From: Pseudomonas fluorescens
GTDB taxonomy: Bacteria; Pseudomonadota; Gammaproteobacteria; Pseudomonadales; Pseudomonadaceae
Direction: 5' to 3'
DNA length: 64,000 bases
Assembly: GCF_902498065.1 (NCBI RefSeq)
Contig: NZ_CABVIR010000003.1
Span: 310,001-374,000, forward strand
The position numbers and the translations under genes are program-made. Every line of letters begins with the position of its first letter. The first letter of the stretch is position 1. The notes below the pieces were generated by a model. It was not told the origin of the DNA. It was given only the letters and a program-made list of their open reading frames with translations, and ran no database searches. Positions 46,683 through 55,975 of the stretch are shown here, piece by piece.

Positions 46683-47108
46683 ATGAAAACCTTTATGTCA
46701 CGAGCGGCATTGGCTGGCCTGTTGATGGGCGTTTCGGTGCTGGCCAGTGCGGCTACGCCGGCACCCAAGGGTGCTGAAGTGTCCATCGTTTCTCCTAAGG
46801 ATGGTGGGACGGTCCCGCAAACGTTCAAAATCAAATTCGCTGTTGAGAACGTTGCGTTGGCGCCAGCGGGCGATACCACCAAGAATACTGGCCACCACCA
46901 TTTGTTGGTCGATGCCAAGGATGTAGTCGCAGCAGGTGCAGTCATCCCGGCAGATGCCAATCACGTTCATTTTGGCAAGGCGCAGACAGAAACCGAGCTG
47001 ACGCTGACACCGGGCAAGCACACCTTGCAGTTGGAGTTGGGCGACATGAACCATATGGCCTTCGATCCGCCGATCGTCTCTGAGAAGATCACGGTCAACG
47101 TCAAGTAA
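46683..47108 (+). CDS. DUF4399 periplasmic protein
   Basis: A 141-residue exported protein. Signal peptide ends VSVLASA|ATPAPKGAEVSIVSPKDGGTVPQTF. The core has the DUF4399 pattern: KIKFAVENVALAPAGD, then GHHHLLVDA and FGKAQTETELTLTPGKHTLQL, GDMNHMAFDPPIVSEKITV. The HHH and NHM motifs suggest a metal or cupredoxin-like fold. Strong GGAG-AGAG site. It converges on serA over a shared terminator. Function unknown. Confidence 0.88.
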   Translation: MKTFMSRAALAGLLMGVSVLASAATPAPKGAEVSIVSPKDGGTVPQTFKIKFAVENVALAPAGDTTKNTGHHHLLVDAKDVVAAGAVIPADANHVHFGKAQTETELTLTPGKHTLQLELGDMNHMAFDPPIVSEKITVNVK

Positions 47109-47125
47109 CGTTAGTAGCGCCCATG

Positions 47126-47155
47126 AAAAAGGAGACCCGAAGGTCTCCTTTTTTG
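47126..47155. terminator. bidirectional terminator between DUF4399 gene and serA
   Basis: AAAAAGGAGACC-CGAA-GGTCTCCTTTTTT: perfect stem with A/T tracts on both sides, usable by both converging genes. Confidence 0.92.
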
Positions 47156-47170
47156 TCGATCGAGTCGCGA

Positions 47171-48400
47171 TCAGAACAACACACGGCAACGAATGGTGCC
47201 GTTGATGTGCTGCAGCTTCTCTTGGGCGATTTCCGAGTAATCGGCGTCGACGTCGATCACCACGTAACCGACTTTCTCGTTGGTCTGCAGGAACTGACCG
47301 GAAATGTTGATGCCGTTTTCGGCGAAGACCTTGTTGATCTCGCTCATCACACCCGGAATGTTCTCGTGGATGTGCAGCAGACGGTGCTTGCCAGGGTGAG
47401 CCGGCAAAGCCACTTCCGGGAAGTTCACCGACGACACCGAAGTACCGTTGTCGCTGTACTTGACCAGTTTCTCTGCCACTTCCAGACCGATGTTGGCTTG
47501 CGCTTCCGCGGTGGAGCCGCCGATGTGCGGGGTCAGGATCACATTGTCCAGGCCACGCAGCGGGCTTTCGAACTCTTCGTCGTTGGAGCGTGGCTCCACC
47601 GGGAATACGTCGATGGCCGCGCCGATCAGGTGCTTGTCCTTGATCGCGTCCGCCAGGGCGTCCAGTTCGACCACGGTGCCGCGAGCCGCGTTGATCAGGA
47701 TGCCGCCCTTCTTGATGGAGCGGATTTCTTTCTCGCCGATCATCCACTGGGTCGCAGCGGTTTCCGGAACGTGCAGGGTGACAATGTCGGACATGCCCAG
47801 CAGCTCGTGCAGGTTGCCGACCTGGGTTGCGTTGCCCAGTGGCAGCTTGGTCACGGTGTCGTAGAAGTACACCTGCATGCCCAGGCCTTCAGCCAGGACC
47901 GACAATTGAGTACCGATCGAGCCGTAACCGACGATGCCGAGCTTCTTGCCACGGATTTCGAAGGAGTTGGCTGCGCTCTTGATCCAGCCGCCACGGTGGC
48001 AGGAAGCGTTCTTCTCAGGGATGCCGCGCAGCAACAGAATCGCTTCGGCCAGCACCAGCTCGGCAACGGAGCGAGTGTTGGAGTACGGCGCGTTGAACAC
48101 CGCGATACCGCGTTCGCGGGCAGCGTTCAGGTCAACCTGGTTGGTGCCGATGCAGAAACACCCTACCGCCACGAGCTTCTTCGCGTGATCGAAGATCTCT
48201 TCGGTCAGTTGAGTGCGGGAGCGAATGCCGATGAAGTGAGCATCAGCGATCTTTTCCTTCAGCTGGGCTTCCGGCAGAGAACCGGTGAGGTACTCGATGC
48301 TGGTGTAGCCAGCCGACTTGAGAACGTCGACAGCCGATTGGTGGACGCCTTCGAGAAGAAGGAACTTGATCTTGCTCTTATCGAGAGAAGTCTTGCTCAT
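47171..48400 (-). CDS. serA: D-3-phosphoglycerate dehydrogenase
   Basis: First enzyme of serine synthesis; a 409-residue SerA with substrate and NAD domains plus a C-terminal ACT domain. Marks: GCFCIGTNQVDL, the Rossmann loop KKLGIVGYGSIGTQ, NAARGTVVELDALADA, and LTPHIGGSTAEAQANIG with the catalytic histidine. The ACT domain is HRLLHIHENIPGVMSEINKVFAENGINISGQFL, the serine-sensing part. SerA also reduces 2-oxoglutarate to D-2-hydroxyglutarate, the substrate of the divergently encoded dehydrogenase. Confidence 0.97.
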   Translation of the reverse strand: MSKTSLDKSKIKFLLLEGVHQSAVDVLKSAGYTSIEYLTGSLPEAQLKEKIADAHFIGIRSRTQLTEEIFDHAKKLVAVGCFCIGTNQVDLNAARERGIAVFNAPYSNTRSVAELVLAEAILLLRGIPEKNASCHRGGWIKSAANSFEIRGKKLGIVGYGSIGTQLSVLAEGLGMQVYFYDTVTKLPLGNATQVGNLHELLGMSDIVTLHVPETAATQWMIGEKEIRSIKKGGILINAARGTVVELDALADAIKDKHLIGAAIDVFPVEPRSNDEEFESPLRGLDNVILTPHIGGSTAEAQANIGLEVAEKLVKYSDNGTSVSSVNFPEVALPAHPGKHRLLHIHENIPGVMSEINKVFAENGINISGQFLQTNEKVGYVVIDVDADYSEIAQEKLQHINGTIRCRVLF

Positions 48401-48506
48401 CTGCGTAAACCTGTATCCCGGAGAAAAATGGCAGGAAATAGCCAGCAGACGCTGACCCGGACGGCAGGAAAGCCGTCGCCGCAGAATTGCCTTTCGGCAC
48501 TATGCT

Positions 48507-48538
48507 GCGGGGTCGGTATGCTAGCATACGCACCCCGC
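48507..48538. promoter_or_regulatory. 32-bp palindrome between serA and the D-2-HG dehydrogenase gene
   Basis: GCGGGGT-CG-GTATGCT / AGCATAC-GC-ACCCCGC, symmetrical around 48522/48523, with a single 2-bp mismatch. It lies 107 bp from the serA start and 67 bp from the other start. The centre contains TATGCT on both strands, -10-like. It may be an operator for both genes. Regulator unknown. Confidence 0.5.
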
Positions 48539-48604
48539 TAAACACTCATTCCTGCGACGTGAAGCGTTCTCAGGATGACCATGAATTGTTCGAGAGTTCT
48601 GTCG

Positions 48605-49999
48605 ATGACCAATCCTGCCTTGATTGAAGAGCTGAAGACCCTGGTTGAGCCTGGCAAGGTGCTGACCGATGCCGACTCCCTGAACGCTTATGGCAAGGAT
48701 TGGACCAAGCACTTCGCCCCGGCCCCGACCGCCATCGTGTTTCCCAAGACCACTGAACAGGTTCAGGCCATTGTCCGCTGGGCCAATGAACGCAAGGTCG
48801 CGCTGGTGCCGTCCGGCGGGCGTACCGGGCTGTCCGCCGCAGCGGTGGCCGCCAATGGCGAAGTCGTCGTCTCCTTCGACTACATGAACCAGATTCTCGA
48901 CGTAAACCTCACCGATCGCACGGCGGTATGCCAACCGGGCGTAGTCACCGAGCACCTGCAGAACGTCGCCGAAGAAAAGGGCCTGTACTATCCGGTGGAC
49001 TTCGCTTCTGCAGGTTCGAGCCAGATTGGCGGCAATATCGGCACCAATGCCGGCGGGATCAAGGTTATTCGCTACGGCATGACCCGCAACTGGGTGGCCG
49101 GCATGAAGGTGGTCACCGGCAAGGGTGATCTGCTGGAATTGAACCGCGACCTGATCAAGAACGCCACCGGCTATGACCTGCGTCAGCTGTTCATCGGCGC
49201 CGAAGGCACCTTGGGTTTTGTGGTCGAAGCGACCATGCGCCTGGACCGTGCGCCGAAAAACCTCACCGCGATGGTGCTGGGTACCACCGACTTCGACTCG
49301 ATCATGCCGGTATTGCACGCATTCCAGAGCAAACTCGACCTGACCGCGTTCGAATTCTTCTCCGACAAAGCCCTGGCCAAGGTCATGGGGCGCGGAGACG
49401 TACCTGCGCCGTTTGAAACCGACTGCCCGTTCTACGCGCTGCTGGAATTCGAAGCGACCACCGAAGAAGTGGCCAACCACGCGCTGGAAACCTTCGAACA
49501 CTGCGTCGAGCAGGGTTGGGTGCTGGACGGCGTGATGAGCCAGAGCGAAACCCAGTTGCAGAACCTCTGGAAACTGCGCGAATACATCTCTGAAACGATC
49601 TCCCACTGGACGCCGTACAAAAACGACATTTCGGTCACCGTGTCAAAAGTCCCGGCGTTCCTGAAGGAAATCGACGCGATCGTCGGCGAACACTACCCGG
49701 ACTTCGAAATCGTCTGGTTCGGCCACATTGGCGACGGCAACTTGCACTTGAACATCCTCAAGCCGGATAACCTGAGCAAGGATGAGTTCTTCGCCAAGTG
49801 CGCGACCGTGAACAAGTGGGTGTTCGAGACCGTCGAGAAATACAACGGCTCGATTTCCGCCGAACACGGCGTGGGCATGACCAAGCGTGACTACTTGACC
49901 TACAGCCGCTCGCCGGTTGAGATCGAGTACATGAAAGCGGTTAAAGCGGTGTTCGACCCGAACGGCATCATGAACCCGGGCAAGATTTTCGCTGTTTGA
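48605..49999 (+). CDS. D-2-hydroxyglutarate dehydrogenase, FAD-binding
   Basis: A 464-residue flavoprotein that oxidises D-2-hydroxyglutarate to 2-oxoglutarate. FAD-binding (PCMH) segments: VALVPSGGRTGLSAAAVAANGE and DFASAGSSQIGGNIGTNAGGIKVIRYGMTRNWVAG. Metal and substrate motifs: WFGHIGDGNLHLNIL and SAEHGVGMTKRDYL near the end. In P. stutzeri the serA neighbour of this type was shown to be D2HGDH, coupling to SerA's 2-oxoglutarate reductase side reaction; the same pairing here supports the call. The start is ATG 48605 after GAGAG; an upstream ATG at 48575 lacks a ribosome site. Confidence 0.88.
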   Translation: MTNPALIEELKTLVEPGKVLTDADSLNAYGKDWTKHFAPAPTAIVFPKTTEQVQAIVRWANERKVALVPSGGRTGLSAAAVAANGEVVVSFDYMNQILDVNLTDRTAVCQPGVVTEHLQNVAEEKGLYYPVDFASAGSSQIGGNIGTNAGGIKVIRYGMTRNWVAGMKVVTGKGDLLELNRDLIKNATGYDLRQLFIGAEGTLGFVVEATMRLDRAPKNLTAMVLGTTDFDSIMPVLHAFQSKLDLTAFEFFSDKALAKVMGRGDVPAPFETDCPFYALLEFEATTEEVANHALETFEHCVEQGWVLDGVMSQSETQLQNLWKLREYISETISHWTPYKNDISVTVSKVPAFLKEIDAIVGEHYPDFEIVWFGHIGDGNLHLNILKPDNLSKDEFFAKCATVNKWVFETVEKYNGSISAEHGVGMTKRDYLTYSRSPVEIEYMKAVKAVFDPNGIMNPGKIFAV

Positions 50000-50036
50000 C
50001 TTTCGAACTTAAGAGCTACGAACCAGGAGTCGGTCA

Positions 50037-50702
50037 ATGAGCTATCAGCACCAGTATGTCGACGGTACGCGTATCCACTTTCCATTGGGTAAAGTGGTCT
50101 GCATCGGCCGCAACTACGCCGAACACGCCAAGGAACTGGACAACCCTGTGCCAACGGAGCCCCTGCTGTTCATCAAGCCAGGCAGCTGCGTCGTGCCGCT
50201 GGAAGGCGGCTTCAGCATTCCGACCGAGCGCGGTTCAGTACATTACGAGGCTGAAATCGCGGTGTTGCTCGGCAAGCCTTTGTCGACCAAGCCAAGCCGT
50301 GAAGAAGTACTCGATGCGATCTCCGGTTTCGCCCCGGCGCTGGACCTGACCTTGCGCGACAAGCAGGCCGAGCTGAAGTCCAAAGGCCTGCCTTGGGAAA
50401 TCGCCAAGTCCTTCGACGGTGCGGCAGTGATTGCCCCGTTCGTGTCCGGCAGCACCTTTGCTGACCTGACCGATATCGGCATTCGCCTGACCATCAACGG
50501 CGAAGTGCGCCAGGATGGCAACAGCAGCGCGATGCTCAACCCGATAGTGCCGATGATCCAGCACATGGCCGGCTGCTTCTCGCTGCAGGCCGGTGATGTG
50601 ATTCTGACTGGCACCCCGGTGGGCGTCGGTCCGCTGAATGTCGGTGATGAACTGGTCATCGAATTGCCAGGCGCCAGCAGCTTCACCAGCAGCGTCCGCT
50701 AA
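50037..50702 (+). CDS. fumarylacetoacetate hydrolase family protein
   Basis: A 221-residue FAH-fold hydrolase or decarboxylase. Marks: VVCIGRNYAEHAKEL, the metal glutamates in VHYEAEIAVLLGK, LDLTLRDKQAELKSKGLPWEIAKSFDGAA, and LTGTPVGVGPLNVGD. These are the short YcgM/FAHD1 type, which act as acylpyruvase or oxaloacetate decarboxylase. The substrate cannot be read. It starts 37 bp after the D-2-HG dehydrogenase gene with CAGGAG, so it is probably in the same operon. Confidence 0.9.
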   Translation: MSYQHQYVDGTRIHFPLGKVVCIGRNYAEHAKELDNPVPTEPLLFIKPGSCVVPLEGGFSIPTERGSVHYEAEIAVLLGKPLSTKPSREEVLDAISGFAPALDLTLRDKQAELKSKGLPWEIAKSFDGAAVIAPFVSGSTFADLTDIGIRLTINGEVRQDGNSSAMLNPIVPMIQHMAGCFSLQAGDVILTGTPVGVGPLNVGDELVIELPGASSFTSSVR

Positions 50703-50720
50703 CCGAAACACCGCTGAACC

Positions 50721-50814
50721 CTGTGGGAGCGAGCTTGCTCGCGATGGCGGTCTGTCATTCAACATCTTTGTCGACTGACACGGCCTCATCGCGAGCAGGC
50801 TCGCTCCCACACTG
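50721..50814. repeat. REP pair (REPIN), GAG core class
   Basis: Inverted REPs GAGCTTGCTC and GAGCAGGCTC with a degraded inner palindrome. Confidence 0.86.
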
Positions 50815-50959
50815 GTTTTTGTGGTCGACCGAAGAAGGGCAATCCCGCCATTTGCCGTTTTTTTCACATCTTGTCTGGATAATTCCGCGGAATCCGGCGT
50901 CTGAGCCGGTCCCAATTGTGCTATTACCCTTAGCCTGAATTTCTGGAACGCATCCCTTG

Positions 50960-51889
50960 ATGGCCACCCAACCGTTGCCCACGCTTAAAACTGCCCGTCG
51001 CCCGCGCTTTTTCATGCGCTGGTATGGCTGGCTTTTGCTGGTCGCGGCCGCTGCGTATGGCCTCGCTTTTGCGATGCATTGGGATGACCGCGGTGTGCTC
51101 TGGGTGCTGGAGCGCTTCGAAAGCCCGGCCGAACGCCAGGAAAGTATCTGGCTGCCGGACTATCGGGCCGTGATCGATGCCAAGCTATTGCCAGGGATGG
51201 AAAAGGACGAAGCGTCCGACCTGGCCTATAACCCTCAAACCAAAACCCTGTTCTCGGTCATGGGCAAGAACCCGTTCCTGGTGGAGCTGACCCTGCAGGG
51301 CGACGTGCTGCGCAAAATGCCACTGGTGGGCTGGAGCAATCCGGAAGCCGTGACGGTCATGGGCAATGGTCTGCTGGCCATCGTCGATGAGCGTGAGCAC
51401 TTGCTGACCATCGTCAAGGTCGACGCCGATACCCGTGAGCTGAACATCGCCAACTTCCCGAAGTACGACCTCGGCCCGTCGAAAGACCAGAACAAAGCCT
51501 TCGAAGCGGTCGTCTGGGATGCACGCAATCAACAAATGCTGCTGGGTGAGGAGCGGCCACCGGCGCTGTTCACCTGGAAAAGCGCCGACGGTCTGACACT
51601 CGCCGGCGACAAGCAGAAGCTTGCCAGTGATGAGCTGGACATCCGCAACCTCTCGGCCCTGGCCATCGATCCGCGCACGGGTCATACGCTGGTGCTGTCC
51701 GCCGACTCCCACTTGCTGCTGGAGCTGGACGAGAAGGGCGAGCAGGTCAGTTTCATGACCTTGCTGGGTGGCTTCAATGGCCTGAAGAAGACCATTCCCC
51801 GTGCCGAAGGCGTGACCATGGACGACACTGGCACGCTGTACATGGTGAGCGAGCCGAATCTGTTCTATCGTTTCGAAAAGCAACGCTGA
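50960..51889 (+). CDS. SdiA-regulated/YjiK-like protein (first of tandem pair)
   Basis: A 309-residue protein with an N-terminal membrane anchor (WYGWLLLVAAAAYGLAFAMHW) and an exported beta-propeller. YjiK family repeats: ASDLAYNPQTKTLFSVMGKNPFLVELTLQGDVLRKMPL, SALAIDPRTGHTLVLSADSHLLLELDEKGE and AEGVTMDDTGTLYMVSEPNLFYRFEK. The start is ATG 50960, because the preceding TTG has no ribosome site; the site before the ATG is also weak. Function unknown. The next gene is a clear paralogue. Confidence 0.85.
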   Translation: MATQPLPTLKTARRPRFFMRWYGWLLLVAAAAYGLAFAMHWDDRGVLWVLERFESPAERQESIWLPDYRAVIDAKLLPGMEKDEASDLAYNPQTKTLFSVMGKNPFLVELTLQGDVLRKMPLVGWSNPEAVTVMGNGLLAIVDEREHLLTIVKVDADTRELNIANFPKYDLGPSKDQNKAFEAVVWDARNQQMLLGEERPPALFTWKSADGLTLAGDKQKLASDELDIRNLSALAIDPRTGHTLVLSADSHLLLELDEKGEQVSFMTLLGGFNGLKKTIPRAEGVTMDDTGTLYMVSEPNLFYRFEKQR

Positions 51890-52006
51890 TTCGCGATTTT
51901 GTAGGAAACGCCTTACTCGGTTGTAGTCTCAGACTAATGGCCATTAAGCTTCAATTCAGACTGCCGTGGTATTTCATCCGTCCGTCCTGATTCCGAGCTT
52001 GCCTGA

Positions 52007-52924
52007 ATGCGCCGACTTGCCCGCCCCAAACCCCTGATCCTGATCTTCTTGGTGATTGCGCTGATCGTGCTGGTTGCGTTTGGGCAGTACCTGCGGCTGT
52101 TCGAGCGCACCTGGTTCAATCTGCATACGCTTTGGCAGGCCGAGAGCGCCCAGTCGATCGGACTGGATCGCTATCAAGTCACGGTGGAGGCCAGCGTCAT
52201 CGACGGTCTGGACGACGATGTGTCAGCGCTGACCTTCGATCCGGTGCGTAAAAGCCTGTTCACCGTCACCAACAAAAACTCCGAGCTGATCGAGTTGTCG
52301 CTGGAGGGCCGGATCATTCGGCGGATCGCGCTGGTCGGCTTCGGTGATCCGGAGGCAGTGGAGTTCATCAGCGCCGACACGTATGTGATCACTGACGAGC
52401 GCCAGCAACGGCTGATCAAGATTCATCTGGAAAAGGACACCACGTTCCTTGATGCGGCGGATGCCGAACAGATAACCCTCGGCGTGCACATGAGCAGCAA
52501 CAAGGGTTTCGAAGGCCTGGCTTACGATTCAGTGGGCAAGCGACTGTTTGTCGCCAAGGAACGTGACCCGATGCTGATCTACGAAGTGCAGGGTTTTCCG
52601 CATTTCAACCCGGAAAAATCCTACGCGGTGCACGTGGTCAACAACCCCAAGCGCGATGCCGGGATGTTTGTGCGAGACCTGTCGAGCCTGCAATACGACG
52701 AGCGCAGCGGACATTTGCTGGCGCTGTCCGACGAGTCGCGACTGATTCTGGAATTGGATGTGGACGGGCGTCCGCTGAGCACCCTGTCACTGAACAAAGG
52801 GCGTCAGGGGTTGCAGAAGACGGTACCGCAAGCGGAAGGGATCGCCATGGATGACGACGGCACGCTGTACCTGGTGAGCGAGCCGAACCTGTTCTACGTC
52901 TTCAAGAAACCGGCACAACCCTAA
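52007..52924 (+). CDS. SdiA-regulated/YjiK-like protein (second of tandem pair)
   Basis: A 305-residue paralogue of the upstream protein with the same layout: one N-terminal helix (LILIFLVIALIVLVAFGQYL) and a YjiK beta-propeller. Matching blocks are VSALTFDPVRKSLFTVTNKNSELIELSLEGRIIRRIAL, SSLQYDERSGHLLALSDESRLILELDVDG and AEGIAMDDDGTLYLVSEPNLFYVFKK. The duplication is old, as only the propeller cores align. Function unknown. Confidence 0.85.
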   Translation: MRRLARPKPLILIFLVIALIVLVAFGQYLRLFERTWFNLHTLWQAESAQSIGLDRYQVTVEASVIDGLDDDVSALTFDPVRKSLFTVTNKNSELIELSLEGRIIRRIALVGFGDPEAVEFISADTYVITDERQQRLIKIHLEKDTTFLDAADAEQITLGVHMSSNKGFEGLAYDSVGKRLFVAKERDPMLIYEVQGFPHFNPEKSYAVHVVNNPKRDAGMFVRDLSSLQYDERSGHLLALSDESRLILELDVDGRPLSTLSLNKGRQGLQKTVPQAEGIAMDDDGTLYLVSEPNLFYVFKKPAQP

Positions 52925-52940
52925 GCAACACCCCAAAACC

Positions 52941-53037
52941 AATGTGGGAGCGAGCCTGCTCGCGATGAGGTCGTGTCAGTCGATAGAGATGTTGACTGAA
53001 AGACCGCTATCGCGAGCAGGCTCGCTCCCACAGGGTT
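52941..53037. repeat. REP pair (REPIN), GAG core class
   Basis: Inverted REPs GAGCCTGCTC and GAGCAGGCTC with an inner GATAGAGATGTTGACTG segment resembling the inner palindrome of other pairs. Confidence 0.87.
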
Positions 53038-53052
53038 TATCTGCGTGTCTGA

Positions 53053-53727
53053 TTATTGGGCGCGCAGGGTTTTCACGCCTTCGCTGGTACCCAGCAACAG
53101 CAAGTCCGCCGGACGCGCCGCAAACAAACCGTTGGTCACCACGCCGACGATCGCGTTGATCTGCGTCTCCAGCTCCACCGGGTTGGTGATCTGCATGTTG
53201 AACACATCCAGAATGATGTTGCCGTTGTCAGTCAACACGCCTTCACGGTAAACCGGGTCGCCGCCGAGCTTCACCAGTTCGCGGGCCACATGGCTGCGGG
53301 CCATCGGGATCACTTCGACCGGCAGCGGGAACGCGCCGAGCACCGGCACCAGTTTGCTGCCATCGGCGATGCAGATGAAGGTCTTGGCCACGGCCGCGAC
53401 GATCTTCTCGCGGGTCAGGGCTGCGCCGCCGCCCTTGATCAGGTTCAGGTGCTCGTCGCTTTCGTCCGCGCCGTCGACGTAGAACTCCAGGTCGCTGACG
53501 GTGTTCAACTCATACACCGGAATACCGTGGCCCTTGAGGCGCGCAGCGGTGGCTTCGGAGCTGGCAACGGCGCCGTCGAATGCGCCTTTGTGTTTGGCCA
53601 GGGCGTCGATGAAGCAGTTGGCGGTGGAGCCGGTGCCGACCCCGACGATGCTCTTGTCGTCGAGTTTCGGGAGGATGAAGTCGACGGCGGCCTGGGCCAC
53701 TGCCTGTTTGAGTTGATCCTGGGTCAT
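53053..53727 (-). CDS. rpiA: ribose-5-phosphate isomerase A
   Basis: A 224-residue enzyme of the pentose phosphate pathway interconverting ribose-5-phosphate and ribulose-5-phosphate. Motifs: [46 protein letters not shown] (with the catalytic Asp, Glu and Lys) and [15 protein letters not shown]. The start is ATG 53727 after GGAG; an upstream in-frame ATG adds seven unlikely residues. It is divergent from ilvA over 148 bp. Confidence 0.96.
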   Translation of the reverse strand: MTQDQLKQAVAQAAVDFILPKLDDKSIVGVGTGSTANCFIDALAKHKGAFDGAVASSEATAARLKGHGIPVYELNTVSDLEFYVDGADESDEHLNLIKGGGAALTREKIVAAVAKTFICIADGSKLVPVLGAFPLPVEVIPMARSHVARELVKLGGDPVYREGVLTDNGNIILDVFNMQITNPVELETQINAIVGVVTNGLFAARPADLLLLGTSEGVKTLRAQ

Positions 53728-53875
53728 GCGGGCTCCGAAAGCGGGCAAGGGGAGAACGGAAAGGCCGGCATTATAGCCCCATGTCGGGCTAAAACCTCTT
53801 GATTCGTGTGGTCGCCCGGCCGAAAGCCGGGTTAGACTCCTTGGCCCTGCCCAACCCGCTCAGTGATGCTTTCCG

Positions 53876-55390
53876 ATGCTCGAACAGTACGTCAAAAAGA
53901 TCCTCACCTCGCGCGTTTATGACGTTGCCGTAGAAACCCCATTGCAGCCTGCCCGCCAGCTCTCCGAGCGGCTGGGCAACAGTATTTTGCTCAAGCGTGA
54001 AGACTTGCAGCCGGTGTTCTCGTTCAAGATTCGCGGGGCCTACAACAAGCTCACGCAACTGAGCGACGAAGAACGCGCGCGCGGCGTGGTCACGGCTTCG
54101 GCGGGCAACCATGCGCAAGGCCTGGCCCTGGCGGCGAAAGTGCTCGGCGTGAAAGCCACCATCGTCATGCCCAAGACCACTCCCGAGATCAAAGTCGAAG
54201 GCGTGCGTTCCCGCGGCGGCAAAGTGGTGCTGCACGGGGACTCGTTCCCCGAAGCCCTGGCCTACTCGCTGAAACTGGTCGACGAAAAGGGCTACGTCTA
54301 CATTCACCCGTACGACGATCCCCACACCATCGCCGGGCAGGGCACGGTGGCCATGGAGATTCTGCGCCAGCACCCCGGCCGTCTGGACGCGATCTTCGTT
54401 CCGGTGGGCGGCGGCGGGTTGATCGCCGGTATTGCGGCGTACGTGAAGTACCTGCGCCCGGAAATCAAAATCATCGGCGTCGAGCCGGACGATTCCAACT
54501 GCCTGCAAGCGGCCATGGCTGCGGGTGAGCGCGTGGTGCTGCCGACTGTCGGCATCTTCGCCGACGGCGTCGCGGTGGCTCAGATCGGTCAGCACACCTT
54601 CGACATCTGCAAAGACTATGTCGATGAAGTGATCACCGTCAGCACCGACGAGATCTGCGCGGCGATCAAGGATATCTACGACAATACCCGCTCGATCACA
54701 GAACCTGCCGGCGCCTTGGGCGTTGCCGGGATCAAAAAGTACGTCGAGCAGCACGGCGTCACCGGCCATACTTTCGTGGCCATCGATTCCGGCGCCAACG
54801 TCAACTTCGACCGCCTGCGTCACGTTGCCGAGCGCGCCGAACTGGGCGAAGGCCGCGAAGCCATCATCGCGGTGACCATCCCCGAGAAGCCGGGCAGCTT
54901 CAAAGCGTTCTGCGAAGCCATCGGCAAGCGCCAGATCACCGAATTCAACTACCGCTACAACACCGGCAGCGAAGCGCACATCTTCGTGGGCGTGCAGACG
55001 CATCCGGAAAACGATCCGCGCAGTGCGCTGCTTGCCAGTCTGACCGAGCAGGGTTTTCCAGTGCTGGACCTGACCGACAACGAACTGGCCAAGTTGCACA
55101 TCCGACACATGGTCGGTGGGCGCGCGGCGCAGGTCGTTGATGAAGTGGTGCTGCGCTTCGAATTCCCGGAGCGTCCGGGCGCGCTGTTCAACTTCCTCAG
55201 CAAGCTCGGCGGGCGCTGGAACATCTCGATGTTCCACTACCGCAACCACGGCGCGGCGGACGGTCGGGTGGTCGCAGGGCTGCAAGTGCCTCACGAGGAG
55301 CGTCATCTGGTGCCAGCGGCGCTGGAAGAAATCGGCTACCCGTACTGGGACGAAAGCGACAACCCGGCCTATAAGTTGTTTCTCGGCTGA
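53876..55390 (+). CDS. ilvA: threonine deaminase, biosynthetic
   Basis: A 504-residue PLP enzyme that turns threonine into 2-oxobutyrate, first step of isoleucine synthesis. The PLP lysine is K51 in PVFSFKIRGAYNKL, followed by SAGNHAQG and the glycine loop VPVGGGGLIAGIA. The C-terminal third holds two ACT-like regulatory domains (IAVTIPEKPGSFKAFCEAIG and LRFEFPERPGALFNFLSKLG), the long allosteric form inhibited by isoleucine. The ribosome site before the ATG is weak. Confidence 0.96.
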   Translation: MLEQYVKKILTSRVYDVAVETPLQPARQLSERLGNSILLKREDLQPVFSFKIRGAYNKLTQLSDEERARGVVTASAGNHAQGLALAAKVLGVKATIVMPKTTPEIKVEGVRSRGGKVVLHGDSFPEALAYSLKLVDEKGYVYIHPYDDPHTIAGQGTVAMEILRQHPGRLDAIFVPVGGGGLIAGIAAYVKYLRPEIKIIGVEPDDSNCLQAAMAAGERVVLPTVGIFADGVAVAQIGQHTFDICKDYVDEVITVSTDEICAAIKDIYDNTRSITEPAGALGVAGIKKYVEQHGVTGHTFVAIDSGANVNFDRLRHVAERAELGEGREAIIAVTIPEKPGSFKAFCEAIGKRQITEFNYRYNTGSEAHIFVGVQTHPENDPRSALLASLTEQGFPVLDLTDNELAKLHIRHMVGGRAAQVVDEVVLRFEFPERPGALFNFLSKLGGRWNISMFHYRNHGAADGRVVAGLQVPHEERHLVPAALEEIGYPYWDESDNPAYKLFLG

Positions 55391-55429
55391 ACGGCTACGC
55401 TGATGGGCAGGCCATAAGGAAATCGAACA

Positions 55430-55855
55430 ATGGAAACGTTAACCGCCCTGAAAATGGCGCACACCGCGGCGACGGCAATGTTGTTGGGCTGTGCGCTGGG
55501 CCTGGGGATATGGGTTTGGCAAACGCGACGTAATGGCGATGCGACTGCTGCGGCACGTACGCTGCAGCGGCCACGGGTGTTCGTCTGGCTACTGATGGGC
55601 GTGGCGTTGCTGAGCATGCCGTTTACGGGCTGGTGGATGGTGCATCTGGTGGGTTGGCCGCTGGGGCAGACCTGGTTGCTGGCGTCCAGCGTGCTCTACA
55701 CCGTGGCGGCGTTGGGCTGGTTCTGGCTGTTGGTGCGGTTGAACAAGTTACGCAAGGCACCGGGGAGCAATGGGAAATTCACCTTTGCCTTGGCGTTGTT
55801 CAGCTTTGTCTGTCTTGTTGCGATTGCGGGGTTGATGGGCGCCAAACCGGTTTGA
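55430..55855 (+). CDS. DUF2269 family membrane protein
   Basis: A 141-residue protein with about four membrane helices: residues 7-25, 43-68, 78-101 and 115-137. It begins with ALKMAHTAATAMLLGCALGLGIWVW, the DUF2269 pattern with an intramembrane histidine, often seen next to cytochrome or transporter genes. A clean AAGGA site precedes it. It lies 40 bp after ilvA on the same strand but has no evident link to it. Function unknown. Confidence 0.82.
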   Translation: METLTALKMAHTAATAMLLGCALGLGIWVWQTRRNGDATAAARTLQRPRVFVWLLMGVALLSMPFTGWWMVHLVGWPLGQTWLLASSVLYTVAALGWFWLLVRLNKLRKAPGSNGKFTFALALFSFVCLVAIAGLMGAKPV

Positions 55856-55869
55856 TGCTTTAAACCGCG

Positions 55870-55974
55870 TCGCCACAATCGCGGGCAAGCCCGCTCCCAC
55901 AGGGATCTCTGTCGAACGCAAATTTGGTGAACACCAGATAAACCTGTGGGAGCGGGCTTGCCCGCGATGGCGTA
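55870..55974. repeat. REP pair (REPIN), GGG core class
   Basis: Inverted REPs GGGCAAGCCC and GGGCTTGCCC lying between converging genes. Confidence 0.87.
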
Positions 55975-55975
55975 A

